Shown one piece after another: positions 7,124-15,591 of a stretch of 64,000 nt of DNA. The position numbers were made by a program, and so were the translations under genes. The notes below the pieces were generated by a model. That model was given only the letters and a program-made list of their open reading frames with translations, made no database searches and was not told the origin of the DNA. The DNA comes from JBBPZA01 sp038199375 (GTDB lineage Bacteria > Actinomycetota > Thermoleophilia > Solirubrobacterales > Solirubrobacteraceae). Position 1 is the stretch's first letter. Each line of letters opens with the position of its first letter. Location of the stretch: positions 9,218 to 73,217 of the forward strand of contig JBBPZA010000123.1 of the NCBI GenBank assembly GCA_038199375.1, in the 5' to 3' direction.

Positions 7124-9504
7124 GCCGGCGGCTCCGCGCGGCCCTGCATCGCGGCCCACACCCGCGAGGGCGTGCACGGCATGTCCACGTGCTTGACGCC
7201 GAGCGGGGAGAGCGCGTCGACCACCGCGTTGACGATCGCGGGGGGCGAGCCCACGTTGGAGGACTCTCCGACGCCCTTGGCCCCGATCGGATGGTGGGGC
7301 GAGGGGACGACGGTCTCGCCCAGCTCCCAATCGGGGCACTCCATCGAGGTCGGCACAAGGTAGTCCATGAACGTGCCGCTCAGGCAGTTGCCCTCCTCGT
7401 CGAAGGCGATGTGCTGCATCAGCGCGATGCCCAGGCCCTCGGCCAGCCCGCCGTGGATCTGGCCCTCGACGATCATCGGGTTGATCCGCACCCCGCAGTC
7501 GTCGACCGAGATGAAGCGGCGCACGTGGACCTCGCCGGTGCCTTCATCGATGTCCAACACGCAGATGTAGGCGCCGTAGGGGTAGGTCAGGTTCGGCGGG
7601 TCGTAGACGGCCTCGGCGTCGAGGTGGCCCTCGACGCCTTCGGGCAGCTCGAGCGCGCCATGGGAGGCGAGCGCCAGTTCTTGGATTGTCTGGCCCTTCT
7701 CGGGGTCGCCCTTGATAAACCAGCGGCCCTTCTCCCACTCGAGGTCCTCGGGCGAGGCCTCCAGGGCGGCGGCGGCGATCAGGCGCGCCTTGTCGCGCAC
7801 CTTGCGGGCCACCATCGCGGTCGCCGCGCCCGACACGGGCGTCGAGCGGCTGCCGTAGGTGCCCAGGCCGAACGGCGTCTGGTCGGTGTCGCCGTGGACG
7901 ACCTCGATGTCCTCGGGCGGAATGCCGAGCTCCTCGGCGACGATCTGGGCGAACGTCGTCTCGTGGCCCTGGCCCTGGGTCTTGACCGAGATCCGCAGGA
8001 CCGCCTTTCCCGTGGGGTGCAGGCGCAGCTCGGCGCCGTCAGCCATGCCCAGGCCCGCGATGTCCATGTCCTTGCGCGGGCCGGCGCCGACCGTCTCGGT
8101 GAAGAACGAGACGCCGATCCCCATGAGCTTTCCGTCCCCCTCGCCGGCGCCGTGGGCCCGGCGCCGTTGCGCCTGCTCGCGGAGCAGCTCGTCGTAGCCG
8201 GCGATCCGCATCGCCTCCCGCATCGCGGCCGGGTAGTCGCCGCTGTCGTAAACCCAGCCGGTCTTGGTGGTGTAGGGGAACTGCTCGGGCCTGATGAAGT
8301 TCTTCATCCGCAGCTCGACCGGGTCGATCTCCATCTCGTCGGCGAGCAGGTCGACCATGCGCTCGACGAGATAGGCGGCCTCCGTGACCCGGAAGGAGCA
8401 CCGGTAGGCCACGCCCCCGGGGGCCTTGTTGGTGTAGGCCCCGATCACCCTGCAGTGCGCCGCCTCGAGGTCGTAGGAGCCGGTGAAGATGTGGAAGAAC
8501 CCGGCCGGGTACTTGCTCGGCTGCGCGGTGGCATTGAACGCTCCGTGATCGGCGAGCGTGGTCACGCGCAGCGCGCGGATCTTTCCGTCGCGGTCGGCGG
8601 CGATCTCGCCGCGCATGATGTAGTCGCGGGCAAAGCCGGTCGAGGTGAGGTTCTCCGAGCGGTCCTCCATCCACTTGATCGGCTTGCCGGTCACGATCGA
8701 GCCGACGATCGCGCACACGTAGCCCGGGTAGATCGGGACCTTGTTGCCAAAGCCCCCGCCGATGTCGGGCGCGATGACCTGGATCTTGTGCTCGGGCAGC
8801 CCGGCCACGAGCGCGTAGAGGGTGCGGTGGGCGTGGGGCGCCTGGGTCGTGCACCACAGCCGCAGCTTGCCGGTGACCCCGTCGTGGTCGGCCACTGCCC
8901 CGCAGGTCTCCAGCGGCGCGGGATGCACGCGCTGGAACGGGATCTCCTGGGTGACCACGACGACGTCGGCGTCGTCGAAGACGCGGTCGGTCTCATCGGA
9001 GTCTCCGGCCTCCCAGTCGAAGATGTGGTTGTCGGTGCGCCCCTCCTGGTCGTCGCGGATGACCTCGGCGTCGGGCTCGAGCGCCTTGCGGGGGTCGACG
9101 ATCACCGGCAGCGGGTCGTACTCGACGTCGACGAGCTCGAGCGCGTCGCGGGCCGCGTAGCGGTCGTCGGCGATCACGAAGGCGACCTCCTGGCCCTGGA
9201 AGCGCACCTTGTCGGTCGCGAGCACGGCCTGGGTGTCGTTCGAGAGGGTGGGCATCCAGGCAAGGCCCTGTTCCTCGAGGTCCGTGCCGGTGATGACCGC
9301 GTGGACCTTGGGATGCGCGAGCGCGGCGGAGGTGTCGATCGAGACGATGCGCGCGTGGGCGAGCGGGCTGCGAAGGACCGCGCCGTGGAGCATGCCCGGC
9401 AGCACCAGGTCATCGACGAAGTTGCCCTGGCCGCGGATGAAGCGCGGGTCCTCCTTGCGCTTGAGCCGGCCGAAGCCGATCGGACGTTCTTCGACAGTGG
9501 CCAT
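7120..9504 (-). CDS. coxL: Form I aerobic CO dehydrogenase, large (Mo-Cu) subunit
   Basis: A 794-residue molybdoprotein of the xanthine-oxidase family that oxidises CO with water to CO2. The active-site loop reads AYRCSFR, with the copper-ligating Cys at about residue 369. This loop is diagnostic of form I (true) CO dehydrogenase, as opposed to the AYRGAGR of form II. Other cofactor motifs are IGGGFGNKVP and the catalytic-Glu region GAKGVGESSNVGSPP. The ATG at 9504 gives the family-typical MATVEERPIGFGRLKRKEDP start, 2 bases after the coxS stop. Length is normal. Confidence 0.97.
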   Translation of the reverse strand: MATVEERPIGFGRLKRKEDPRFIRGQGNFVDDLVLPGMLHGAVLRSPLAHARIVSIDTSAALAHPKVHAVITGTDLEEQGLAWMPTLSNDTQAVLATDKVRFQGQEVAFVIADDRYAARDALELVDVEYDPLPVIVDPRKALEPDAEVIRDDQEGRTDNHIFDWEAGDSDETDRVFDDADVVVVTQEIPFQRVHPAPLETCGAVADHDGVTGKLRLWCTTQAPHAHRTLYALVAGLPEHKIQVIAPDIGGGFGNKVPIYPGYVCAIVGSIVTGKPIKWMEDRSENLTSTGFARDYIMRGEIAADRDGKIRALRVTTLADHGAFNATAQPSKYPAGFFHIFTGSYDLEAAHCRVIGAYTNKAPGGVAYRCSFRVTEAAYLVERMVDLLADEMEIDPVELRMKNFIRPEQFPYTTKTGWVYDSGDYPAAMREAMRIAGYDELLREQAQRRRAHGAGEGDGKLMGIGVSFFTETVGAGPRKDMDIAGLGMADGAELRLHPTGKAVLRISVKTQGQGHETTFAQIVAEELGIPPEDIEVVHGDTDQTPFGLGTYGSRSTPVSGAATAMVARKVRDKARLIAAAALEASPEDLEWEKGRWFIKGDPEKGQTIQELALASHGALELPEGVEGHLDAEAVYDPPNLTYPYGAYICVLDIDEGTGEVHVRRFISVDDCGVRINPMIVEGQIHGGLAEGLGIALMQHIAFDEEGNCLSGTFMDYLVPTSMECPDWELGETVVPSPHHPIGAKGVGESSNVGSPPAIVNAVVDALSPLGVKHVDMPCTPSRVWAAMQGRAEPPA

Positions 9505-9506
9505 GC

Positions 9507-10004
9507 TCAGCTCTCCTCGGTCGTGGCGCCGGCCGTCGCGGCGGGGTGCTCGGCCGCCCAGCGGATCGACTTGACGATGTTCGTATACCCCGTGCAGCGA
9601 CAGAGCTGACCCGAGATCGCCCGTCTTATCGTGTCGTCGGAGGGATCGGGATCCTGGTCGAGCAGGGCCCGGGCGGTGAGCATCATGCCCGGCGTGCAGA
9701 AGCCGCACTGAAGGCCGTGCTCCTCGACGAAGCCCTGCTGGACGGGGTCGAGCTCTCCGTCGCGCTCGAGGTCCTCGACGGTGCGGACCTCGCGGCCGCC
9801 CGCCATCGCGGCGAGCCACGTGCACGACTTGACGGGCTTTCCGTCCATGAGCACGACGCAGGCGCCGCAGTTGGAGGTGTCACAGCCCCAGTGGGTCCCG
9901 GTCAGCCCGAGCTCGTCGCGCAGGAAGTGGACGAGCAGAAGCCGCGGCTCGATCTCCCGCGTGACCTCCTCGCCGTTGACGGTCATGGTCACCTGCATGG
10001 TCAT
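9507..10004 (-). CDS. coxS: CO dehydrogenase small subunit, two [2Fe-2S] clusters
   Basis: A 165-residue iron-sulfur subunit. The N-terminal plant-type ferredoxin domain binds one cluster (CDTSNCGAC, later KSC). The C-terminal helical domain binds the other (CGFCTPGMM and CRCTGYTNI). It carries electrons from the Mo-Cu site in CoxL to the FAD in CoxM. The ATG at 10004 overlaps the coxM stop as ATGA; a second ATG at 9998 is possible. Confidence 0.96.
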   Translation of the reverse strand: MTMQVTMTVNGEEVTREIEPRLLLVHFLRDELGLTGTHWGCDTSNCGACVVLMDGKPVKSCTWLAAMAGGREVRTVEDLERDGELDPVQQGFVEEHGLQCGFCTPGMMLTARALLDQDPDPSDDTIRRAISGQLCRCTGYTNIVKSIRWAAEHPAATAGATTEES

Positions 10005-10876
10005 CCCTCCTGTCGAAGCGCGCGCTCGACGGCCCTGCGCAGCGCGCGGATCGTCAGCTCGCGCGCCAGATGGCGCTTGTAGTCGGCGGGCCCCCGCTGG
10101 TCGTCGGGGGGCGAGCAGTCCTCGGCGGCCATGTCGCCGGCCTGCGCGAAGAGCTCCTCGGAGGGCGCCTGCCCGCGCAGCGCCTGCTCGGCGCGCTGCG
10201 CGCTCTGGCCGAGCATCCCGACTCCGCTGAGCCCGATGCCCACCTCGGAGAGGGTCGAGCCCTCGAGCCACACCGCGGCTCCGGCGGCGGTGATCGCCCA
10301 GTCGCCCGTTCGCCGCTCGACCTTCTCGTAGGCGCTGGCGCCGTTCGGGCGCAGCGGGAGCCTGATCGCGACGAGCATCTCGCCGTCGCCCACCGAGGTC
10401 TCGAAGGGTCCGTGGTAGAAGCTCGCCATCCCCTCCGTCCGCTCGCCGTCGGCGCCCCTGATGACCACGGCGGCGTCGAGCGCCGTGGCGACCGCCGAGA
10501 GGTCCTCGGAGGGATCGGCCTGGCACAGCGCGCCGCCGGCCGTCCCCCAGTTGCGCACGACCGGGTCGGCGATGATGCGCTCCGCGTCGGCGATGATCGG
10601 GAAGCGCCGCTGGAGCAGCTCTGACTCGAGCAGCTCGCGGTGACGGGTCATCGCGCCGATGCGGACCTCGCCGTCCTCCTCGGAGATGTAGGAGAGCTCG
10701 TCGAGGTCGTTGATGTCGACGAGGTGCTCGGGCGCGGCCATGCGCATCTTCATCATCGGCAGCAGGCTGTGCCCGCCGGCGATGATGCGCGCCTCTGGGC
10801 CGAGCTGCCTGAGGAGCGAGAGCGCGTGCTCCACGCTCGTCGCGCGCTCGTATTCGAACGGTGCGGGGACCTGCAC
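10001..10876 (-). CDS. coxM: CO dehydrogenase medium (FAD) subunit
   Basis: A 291-residue flavoprotein of the CoxM/CutM family. FAD-contacting motifs are AGGHSLLP and NWGTAGGALCQADP. The start is the GTG at 10876 (VQVPAPFEYERA), which has a good ribosome binding site (GAGAGGAGAA) seven bases upstream. The longer frame back to 10957 has no such site and is low-complexity. It is the first gene of the cox cluster, in the M-S-L order seen in known form I operons. Confidence 0.95.
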   Translation of the reverse strand: MQVPAPFEYERATSVEHALSLLRQLGPEARIIAGGHSLLPMMKMRMAAPEHLVDINDLDELSYISEEDGEVRIGAMTRHRELLESELLQRRFPIIADAERIIADPVVRNWGTAGGALCQADPSEDLSAVATALDAAVVIRGADGERTEGMASFYHGPFETSVGDGEMLVAIRLPLRPNGASAYEKVERRTGDWAITAAGAAVWLEGSTLSEVGIGLSGVGMLGQSAQRAEQALRGQAPSEELFAQAGDMAAEDCSPPDDQRGPADYKRHLARELTIRALRRAVERALRQEG

Positions 10877-11200
10877 GGCGTTCTCCTCTCTCTTCCGGCC
10901 AGACGGCGGCGCCGTGGCGTGGAGGCTTACGTTGCCACCTAAACCTCCGAGGCGCAAGGCTCACCGATCGTAGCCGCGCCATTTGCGCATCCTCCGCTGC
11001 GGTCGTAGCATCACGACCGTGCCCGGGTGACGCTAGAGAGCGCCCCGACTTCGACTCCGTGTCTCCATCTCCGTCGGCGCCCGCGGGCGGAGAGAAGGCT
11101 CACGTGCGCGTCCGACGCCGGTTGCCCTCGGCGGCGCGCGCGAGCGCCACCTTTTCGGTCCTCCGTCTCTGCGAACGAGCAACGTGAAAGGAAGAGCCGC
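10877..11200. promoter_or_regulatory. Divergent promoter region of cox operon and SnoaL-like gene
   Basis: A 324-base gene-free stretch. A 9-bp stem with one G-U pair (GGAGGCTTA at 10921-10929, TAAACCTCC at 10940-10948) sits 45 bases before the coxM start and would form in the cox leader RNA. A second inverted repeat (CGGTCGT 11000-11006, ACGACCG 11013-11019) lies further upstream and could be an operator. A 9-codon reading frame (10990 to 10961, minus strand) might be a leader peptide. I found no match to a molybdenum-cofactor riboswitch that I could defend. Confidence 0.45.
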
Positions 11201-11587
11201 ATGAAGCGTCACAACATCGAGTTCCTGTGGGGATGGTTCGACGCGCTACGTCGCCGAGACGCCGAAGCGATGACCGAGGCGCTGGACCCCGACGTCGTCT
11301 GGCAGGGAATCCGCGAGGACCTGGTCTGTCAGGGCCCCCAGGAAGTCGTCGCCGCCTTCGTCGAGGGCTACGACGCCGACCAAGAGATCGACTCGCTCGA
11401 GCTGCTGGGGACCGAAACGCACGTCGTCCTGGGCGTCCGCTCCCCCGACCTCGGCGACATCGACGGGATCGACCTCGGCGGCGAGATCTACAACGTCTTC
11501 GCCATCTCCGACCACAAGATCACCCGGATCGAGGACTACCTCCGGCGGGAAGAGGCGCTGGCCGCGGCAGGGCGGCAGGTGAGCTGA
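11201..11587 (+). CDS. SnoaL-like / NTF2-fold protein
   Basis: A 128-residue protein (FLWGWFDALRRRDAEAMTEALDPDVVWQG) with the cone-shaped alpha+beta NTF2/SnoaL pattern. Families of this fold include ketosteroid-isomerase-like enzymes and small-molecule-binding proteins; the substrate cannot be told from sequence. The ATG at 11201 follows a GAAAGGAAG ribosome binding site. It is transcribed divergently from the cox operon. Confidence 0.75.
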   Translation: MKRHNIEFLWGWFDALRRRDAEAMTEALDPDVVWQGIREDLVCQGPQEVVAAFVEGYDADQEIDSLELLGTETHVVLGVRSPDLGDIDGIDLGGEIYNVFAISDHKITRIEDYLRREEALAAAGRQVS

Positions 11588-11774
11588 CCTACCCCCAGGG
11601 CCCAGCCTCTGCAGTATCTCCGCGCCAACTGACCGACGCCGGTCGAAGCGCCCACGCCGGCGAAGCCCACCGCCGACTCGTCATCTGACGCCACCGCTTC
11701 GCGCGCTGGCACACTATGTACGGCTTGGGCGCGAGGTCCGGGCGAGGGGTTCCACGACTTTGGCGGATCTAGCG

Positions 11775-11972
11775 ATGCAGCGAAACCAGGCGTCACCCGG
11801 GACGCCCGAGTGGCACCGGCGTGACAACGAGCGCAATGACCGCGCGACCGCCGCGCGCCTTCGCCGCGATGGCGCCAGATCGCTCGGCCGCAATCTCGAG
11901 GAAGGGGCCGCTCTGGTGAAGCTCGGCTTCGACGTTGAGCTCGCATTCAAGCGAGCGCGCGAGACGCGTTGA
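11775..11972 (+). CDS. Small basic protein preceding a nucleotidyltransferase
   Basis: A 65-residue charged protein (TPEWHRRDNERNDRATAARLRRDG, then EEGAALVKLGFDVELAFKRA) with no recognised domain. Its stop overlaps the TTG start of the nucleotidyltransferase gene, so the two are translationally coupled. The arrangement is reminiscent of two-gene toxin-antitoxin or HEPN/MNT-like modules. The C-terminal helical segment would be the natural partner-binding part, but this is inference. Confidence 0.55.
   Translation: MQRNQASPGTPEWHRRDNERNDRATAARLRRDGARSLGRNLEEGAALVKLGFDVELAFKRARETR
11807..11825 (+). repeat. Short direct repeat flanking the nucleotidyltransferase gene
   Basis: CGAGTGGCACCG followed by two variable bases and GTGAC occurs at 11807-11825, inside the small upstream gene. 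It recurs at 12519-12537, just after the nucleotidyltransferase stop. The copies differ at 2 of 19 positions. They bracket the second gene and may mark an old duplication or insertion of that gene. Confidence 0.4.
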
Positions 11973-12475
11973 CCGAGTCCCTTGACGCGCCCGCGCTGTT
12001 CCGGCGATTTCACGAGGCTGAGGTGCGCTACGTAGTCGTTGGCGGGTTCGCGGTCATCGCTCACGGTTTTCAGCGGTTCACAAAGGACCTCGATGTCTGC
12101 CCGGACCCTGCGCCCGACAACCTCGCGCGCCTGGCCTCGATGCTTGCCGACCTCGGAGCTCGGCATGCCGGGCTCGGCGACTTCGGACCGGAGGAGTTCC
12201 CCTTCGATCCGACCGATCCGGGTCAGCTCGCCGAAGGCGGCAACTTCCGGCTGGAGACCCCGCTCGGCGACCTCGACGTGATGCAGTGGATCCCGGGGAT
12301 TCCCGGCGGCCTGGCCTACGACCACCTCGTTCGTGGCGCGCTGACTGCTCCAGTCCACGGCATCCCGGTCACCGTCTGCTCGCTCCGGGACCTGCGTGAG
12401 ATGAAGCGGACCGCCGATCGTCCGCAGGATCGCATCGACCTCGAAGCGCTCGCCGTGGCGCAGGGCGACGCGTAG
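11969..12475 (+). CDS. Nucleotidyltransferase-fold protein (DUF6036/AbiEii-like)
   Basis: A 168-residue protein starting at TTG 11969, overlapping the previous stop. RYVVVGGFAVIAHGFQRFTKDLDV matches the GG(F/A)A...T.DLD core of minimal nucleotidyltransferases, with the acidic DLDV pair present and a later LDVMQW. Such proteins occur as toxin-like enzymes (AbiEii, MNT) or as stand-alone DUF6036 proteins. Coupling to a small charged partner favours a toxin-antitoxin-like pair. Confidence 0.65.
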   Translation: MTESLDAPALFRRFHEAEVRYVVVGGFAVIAHGFQRFTKDLDVCPDPAPDNLARLASMLADLGARHAGLGDFGPEEFPFDPTDPGQLAEGGNFRLETPLGDLDVMQWIPGIPGGLAYDHLVRGALTAPVHGIPVTVCSLRDLREMKRTADRPQDRIDLEALAVAQGDA

Positions 12476-12631
12476 GCCGTACGCCGGGGCGCCGCGCTCA
12501 GGCGGCACCGGGGATGCACGAGTGGCACCGCTGTGACGCTCAAGGCGGTCTAGCTGGGCACACAGACACAGATTTAGACGACCCATAATCTATATTCGTG
12601 CTGGCCTGGAAAATATGTCAGACTGTTCTGG

Positions 12632-13681
12632 ATGGCATCTTCGTCGCGGCGGGATTTCTTGCGTGGAGGGGCATTGCTGGGCGCGGCGGGGGGTGCCGTT
12701 TTGGCCTCGCGAGCCCTCGGAACGGCGCCGGCCGGAGCCGAGAATCACGCGGGTATGGGTCAGGGCGGCGTGATGGGGCATGGCGGCGGGGCGACTGGTC
12801 CGACGTTTCGCAAGGGCTCCCGGGTTGATCACCGCGCGAACGGCTTCAACCCCACCGAGTTGCTGCGCGACTTCGATTACGGCAAGACGCGACGCCTGGC
12901 CAGCGGGCGGGTGCTGCGCGAGTGGGAGGTGTTCGCCGCAGACAAGGAGATCGAGGTCGCTCCGGGGATGAAGTTCCCGGCGTGGACGTTTGACGGGCGG
13001 ATCCCCGGGCCGACGCTGCGCTGCCGGGAGGGCGAGCGGCTGCGGCTGCGGTTCGTCAACGGCTCAGCGCACCCGCACACCATGCACTTTCACGGCATCC
13101 ACCCATCAGATATGGACGGCGTACCTGGACAGGGTGCGGGCCTCATCCAGCCCGGTCAGAGCACGACGTATGAGTTCGACGCCGAGCCGTTTGGGCTGCA
13201 TCTCTATCACTGCCACGCGGGACCGTTGGCCGAGCACATCGCCCGCGGCATGTACGGCACGTTCATCGTCGATCCCCGTCAGGGGCGCCCGGACGCCGAC
13301 GAGATGGTCATGGTCATGCACGGCTACAACACGAACTTCGACGCCGAGGGCAACCAGCTCTACGCGGTCAACGGCATCCCGTTCCACTACAACGACGAGC
13401 CTGTGCGGGTCAAGCGCGGCGAGCTGGTGCGGATCTACCTCGTCAACGTCCTGGAGTACGACCCCATCAACTCGTTCCACCTGCACGGCAACTTCTTCAA
13501 CTACTTCCCGACCGGCACGAGCCTTCAGCCTGTGCAGCTCACCGACACGATCGCCCAGGTGCAGGGCGAGCGCGGCATCTGCGAGGTGCGCTTCCCGTCT
13601 CCCGGCCAGTTCATGTTCCACGCTCATAAGACGGAGTTCGCCGAGCTCGGCTGGATGGGCCACTTCGAGGTGAGCTCATGA
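12632..13681 (+). CDS. Tat-exported two-domain multicopper oxidase
   Basis: 349 residues. The N-terminus has a twin-arginine signal (SSRRDFLRGGALLGAAGGAV). After a Gly/His/Met-rich stretch come two cupredoxin domains with copper sites HTMHFHGIH, YHCHAGPLAEHIARGM (type 1 Cys/His/Met), NSFHLHGNFF and MFHAHK. All ligands for type 1 and trinuclear copper are present. Two-domain oxidases of this type oxidise metals or phenols with O2. It is the first gene of an operon with a ZIP transporter, a DtxR-type regulator and a cupredoxin, so Fe(II) or Mn(II) oxidation is the likely role. Confidence 0.9.
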   Translation: MASSSRRDFLRGGALLGAAGGAVLASRALGTAPAGAENHAGMGQGGVMGHGGGATGPTFRKGSRVDHRANGFNPTELLRDFDYGKTRRLASGRVLREWEVFAADKEIEVAPGMKFPAWTFDGRIPGPTLRCREGERLRLRFVNGSAHPHTMHFHGIHPSDMDGVPGQGAGLIQPGQSTTYEFDAEPFGLHLYHCHAGPLAEHIARGMYGTFIVDPRQGRPDADEMVMVMHGYNTNFDAEGNQLYAVNGIPFHYNDEPVRVKRGELVRIYLVNVLEYDPINSFHLHGNFFNYFPTGTSLQPVQLTDTIAQVQGERGICEVRFPSPGQFMFHAHKTEFAELGWMGHFEVSS

Positions 13682-14892
13682 GCATCGCTGACCATTCACC
13701 GTCGTCGCCCGCACCGTCCGGGTTGGAGCGGCTGCCCGCGTGGGCGCTCGCCGTCGTCCCGCTCGTGCTCATCGTTTCGGCGCTCGGCGCCTTCGCGGCG
13801 TTCGGCGGCGCGACGCTCGGCGAGCGCGTCGGTCCTCCAGCCGAGGAGCTCGCCGTCGAGCGCACCGTGCTGCGACCGGGAGAGATCGACCTGACCGTGC
13901 GCAACACCGGGCCAGACCCCGTCCAAGTCGCGCAGGTCTTCGTCAACGACGCCTACGTCGACTACAGCGCCAGCAAGCAGGAGGTCGGCCGGCTCAGCAC
14001 CCAAGAGCTCAAGCTCGACTACCCCTGGCAGGAGGGATCGCCGTACGTCGTCACGATGGTGACCGCCACCGGCGTGACCGTCGAGCACGAGATCGAGGCC
14101 GCGGTCGAGACACCGACTCCAGGCGGCGGCTTCTTCGGGCTCATGGCGCTCATCGGCGTCTACATCGGGGTGTTGCCGGTCGTGTTGGGCATGCTCTTCC
14201 TCCCGTTGCTGCGGCGCCTTGACGAGCGCTGGGTGCGGCTGGCCATGGCCGTGACCATCGGCCTGCTGGGCTTTCTGGTCATCGACGGCTCGCTGGAAGG
14301 CCGCGAGATCGCCGAGGGCAGCTCGGGTGTCTTCGGGGGCGTCGAGCTGGTCATCATCGGCGCGACCGTCGCGTACTTCGCGCTCACGGCGGTCGATCGG
14401 TACCTGCTCTCCCGGCGCGACGTCGCCCAGGCCAAGGGAGCGTCGGGCTTTCGCCTCGCGCTCATGATCTCCGTCGGCATCGGACTGCATAATCTCGGTG
14501 AGGGGCTGGCGATCGGGTCGGCCTACGCGATCGGGGCGCTCGCGCTCGGCGCCTTCCTCATCATCGGCTTCGCGATTCAGAACACCACAGAGGGTCTGGC
14601 CATCGTCGCGCCGCTCAACGCCGAGCGCCCGAGTCTCGGTCGCCTCGCGCTGCTCGGCGTCATCGCGGGGGCGCCTGCCATCCTCGGTACGGTCGTCGGC
14701 GCCGCCGCCTTCAACGCCGAGCTGGCCGCACTGCTGATCGGCATCGGCGTCGGCGCCGTCGTCCAGGTCATCCAGCAGCTCATTCCCGCCATGCGCGACG
14801 GCGCAGGTCGCGCCCTGTACCCAGCGAGCATCGGCGGCATGCTTGCCGGCGGCGCGGCGCTCTATGTCACCGGGCTGCTGGTCAGCGCGTGA
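13678..14892 (+). CDS. ZIP-family metal transporter with extracytoplasmic N-terminal domain
   Basis: 404 residues. A first membrane helix (about 20-45) is followed by a roughly 95-residue extracytoplasmic beta-rich domain (VLRPGEIDLTVRNTGPDPVQ). A ZIP transporter core then follows from about 148 to the end. The ZIP metal site is visible in HNLGEGLAIGSAY (TM4) and QNTTEGLAIVAPL (TM5), a gufA-like variant. The extra domain is unusual and could dock the oxidase or cupredoxin. The gene starts in an ATGA overlap with the multicopper oxidase gene. Confidence 0.88.
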   Translation: MSIADHSPSSPAPSGLERLPAWALAVVPLVLIVSALGAFAAFGGATLGERVGPPAEELAVERTVLRPGEIDLTVRNTGPDPVQVAQVFVNDAYVDYSASKQEVGRLSTQELKLDYPWQEGSPYVVTMVTATGVTVEHEIEAAVETPTPGGGFFGLMALIGVYIGVLPVVLGMLFLPLLRRLDERWVRLAMAVTIGLLGFLVIDGSLEGREIAEGSSGVFGGVELVIIGATVAYFALTAVDRYLLSRRDVAQAKGASGFRLALMISVGIGLHNLGEGLAIGSAYAIGALALGAFLIIGFAIQNTTEGLAIVAPLNAERPSLGRLALLGVIAGAPAILGTVVGAAAFNAELAALLIGIGVGAVVQVIQQLIPAMRDGAGRALYPASIGGMLAGGAALYVTGLLVSA

Positions 14893-15590
14893 TGGTTGTG
14901 AACGTCCACCCGACCTCGCACACGCACACCGGCGCCAGTGAGGCCGTCGAGGACTACGCCAAGGCGATCTATGCCCTGCAGGGCAAGGTTGGCGGCCGGC
15001 CCGTCACCACCAGCCAGTTGGCCGCACGACTTCAGGTCACCCCCGGCTCCGCCTCCGCGATGGTCAAAAAGCTCGCCGAGCTCGGGCTCGCGGAGCACAC
15101 CCCCTATAAGGGCGTCACCCTGACCGGCGAAGGCGAGCGCCTCGCACTGGAGGTGCTGCGCCACCACCGCCTCCTGGAGCTCTACCTCGCCGAGCACCTC
15201 GACGTGCCCTGGGACCGCGTACACGACGAGGCCGACGCGCTCGAGCACGTGCTCTCCGAAGAGCTCGAGGCGCGCATCGCCGCCAAGCTGGGCCACCCGA
15301 CGCATGATCCGCACGGCGACCCGATCCCCACCGCCAAGCTCACGCTCGAAGAGCACCCCACCACCAGCATGGCCGCCGTGGGCCCCTGCATGCGCGGCCG
15401 GCTCGTGCGGGTCTCTGACGCCAACCCCGAGATGCTGCGCTACCTCGAGCAGCAGGGTGTCGCGGTCGGCGACGCCTTTGAGGTGGTCGACCGCCAACCC
15501 TTCGACGGTCCCATCACGGTCCGCTTCGGCGAGCACCTTCACGTGCTCGGTGGCGCGCTGGCCTGCGCCATGCGCGTCCAGCTCGACTGA
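14889..15590 (+). CDS. DtxR/MntR-family metal-dependent repressor
   Basis: 233 residues. Residues 12-75 form the winged helix (SQLAARLQVTPGSASAMVKKL). Residues 80-150 are the metal-binding dimerisation domain (HHRLLELYLAEHLDV, DEADALEHVLSEELE, GHPTHDPHGDPIP). The tail is a FeoA/SH3-like domain. These features are those of IdeR/MntR repressors that sense Fe(II) or Mn(II). The GTG at 14889 overlaps the transporter stop; an ATG three bases on is an alternative. It probably represses its own operon in metal-replete cells. Confidence 0.9.
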   Translation: MMVVNVHPTSHTHTGASEAVEDYAKAIYALQGKVGGRPVTTSQLAARLQVTPGSASAMVKKLAELGLAEHTPYKGVTLTGEGERLALEVLRHHRLLELYLAEHLDVPWDRVHDEADALEHVLSEELEARIAAKLGHPTHDPHGDPIPTAKLTLEEHPTTSMAAVGPCMRGRLVRVSDANPEMLRYLEQQGVAVGDAFEVVDRQPFDGPITVRFGEHLHVLGGALACAMRVQLD

Positions 15591-15591
15591 G

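Noticed and set aside
7189..9609. 806-codon frame on the plus strand
   Set aside because: It is the mirror of coxL: high GC keeps the antisense frame open. The composition (Asp/Val/His/Gly/Arg) is not protein-like.
10877..11200. Possible molybdenum-cofactor riboswitch before coxM
   Set aside because: The visible stem does not reproduce the multi-stem architecture of that RNA; only a simple leader hairpin is supported.
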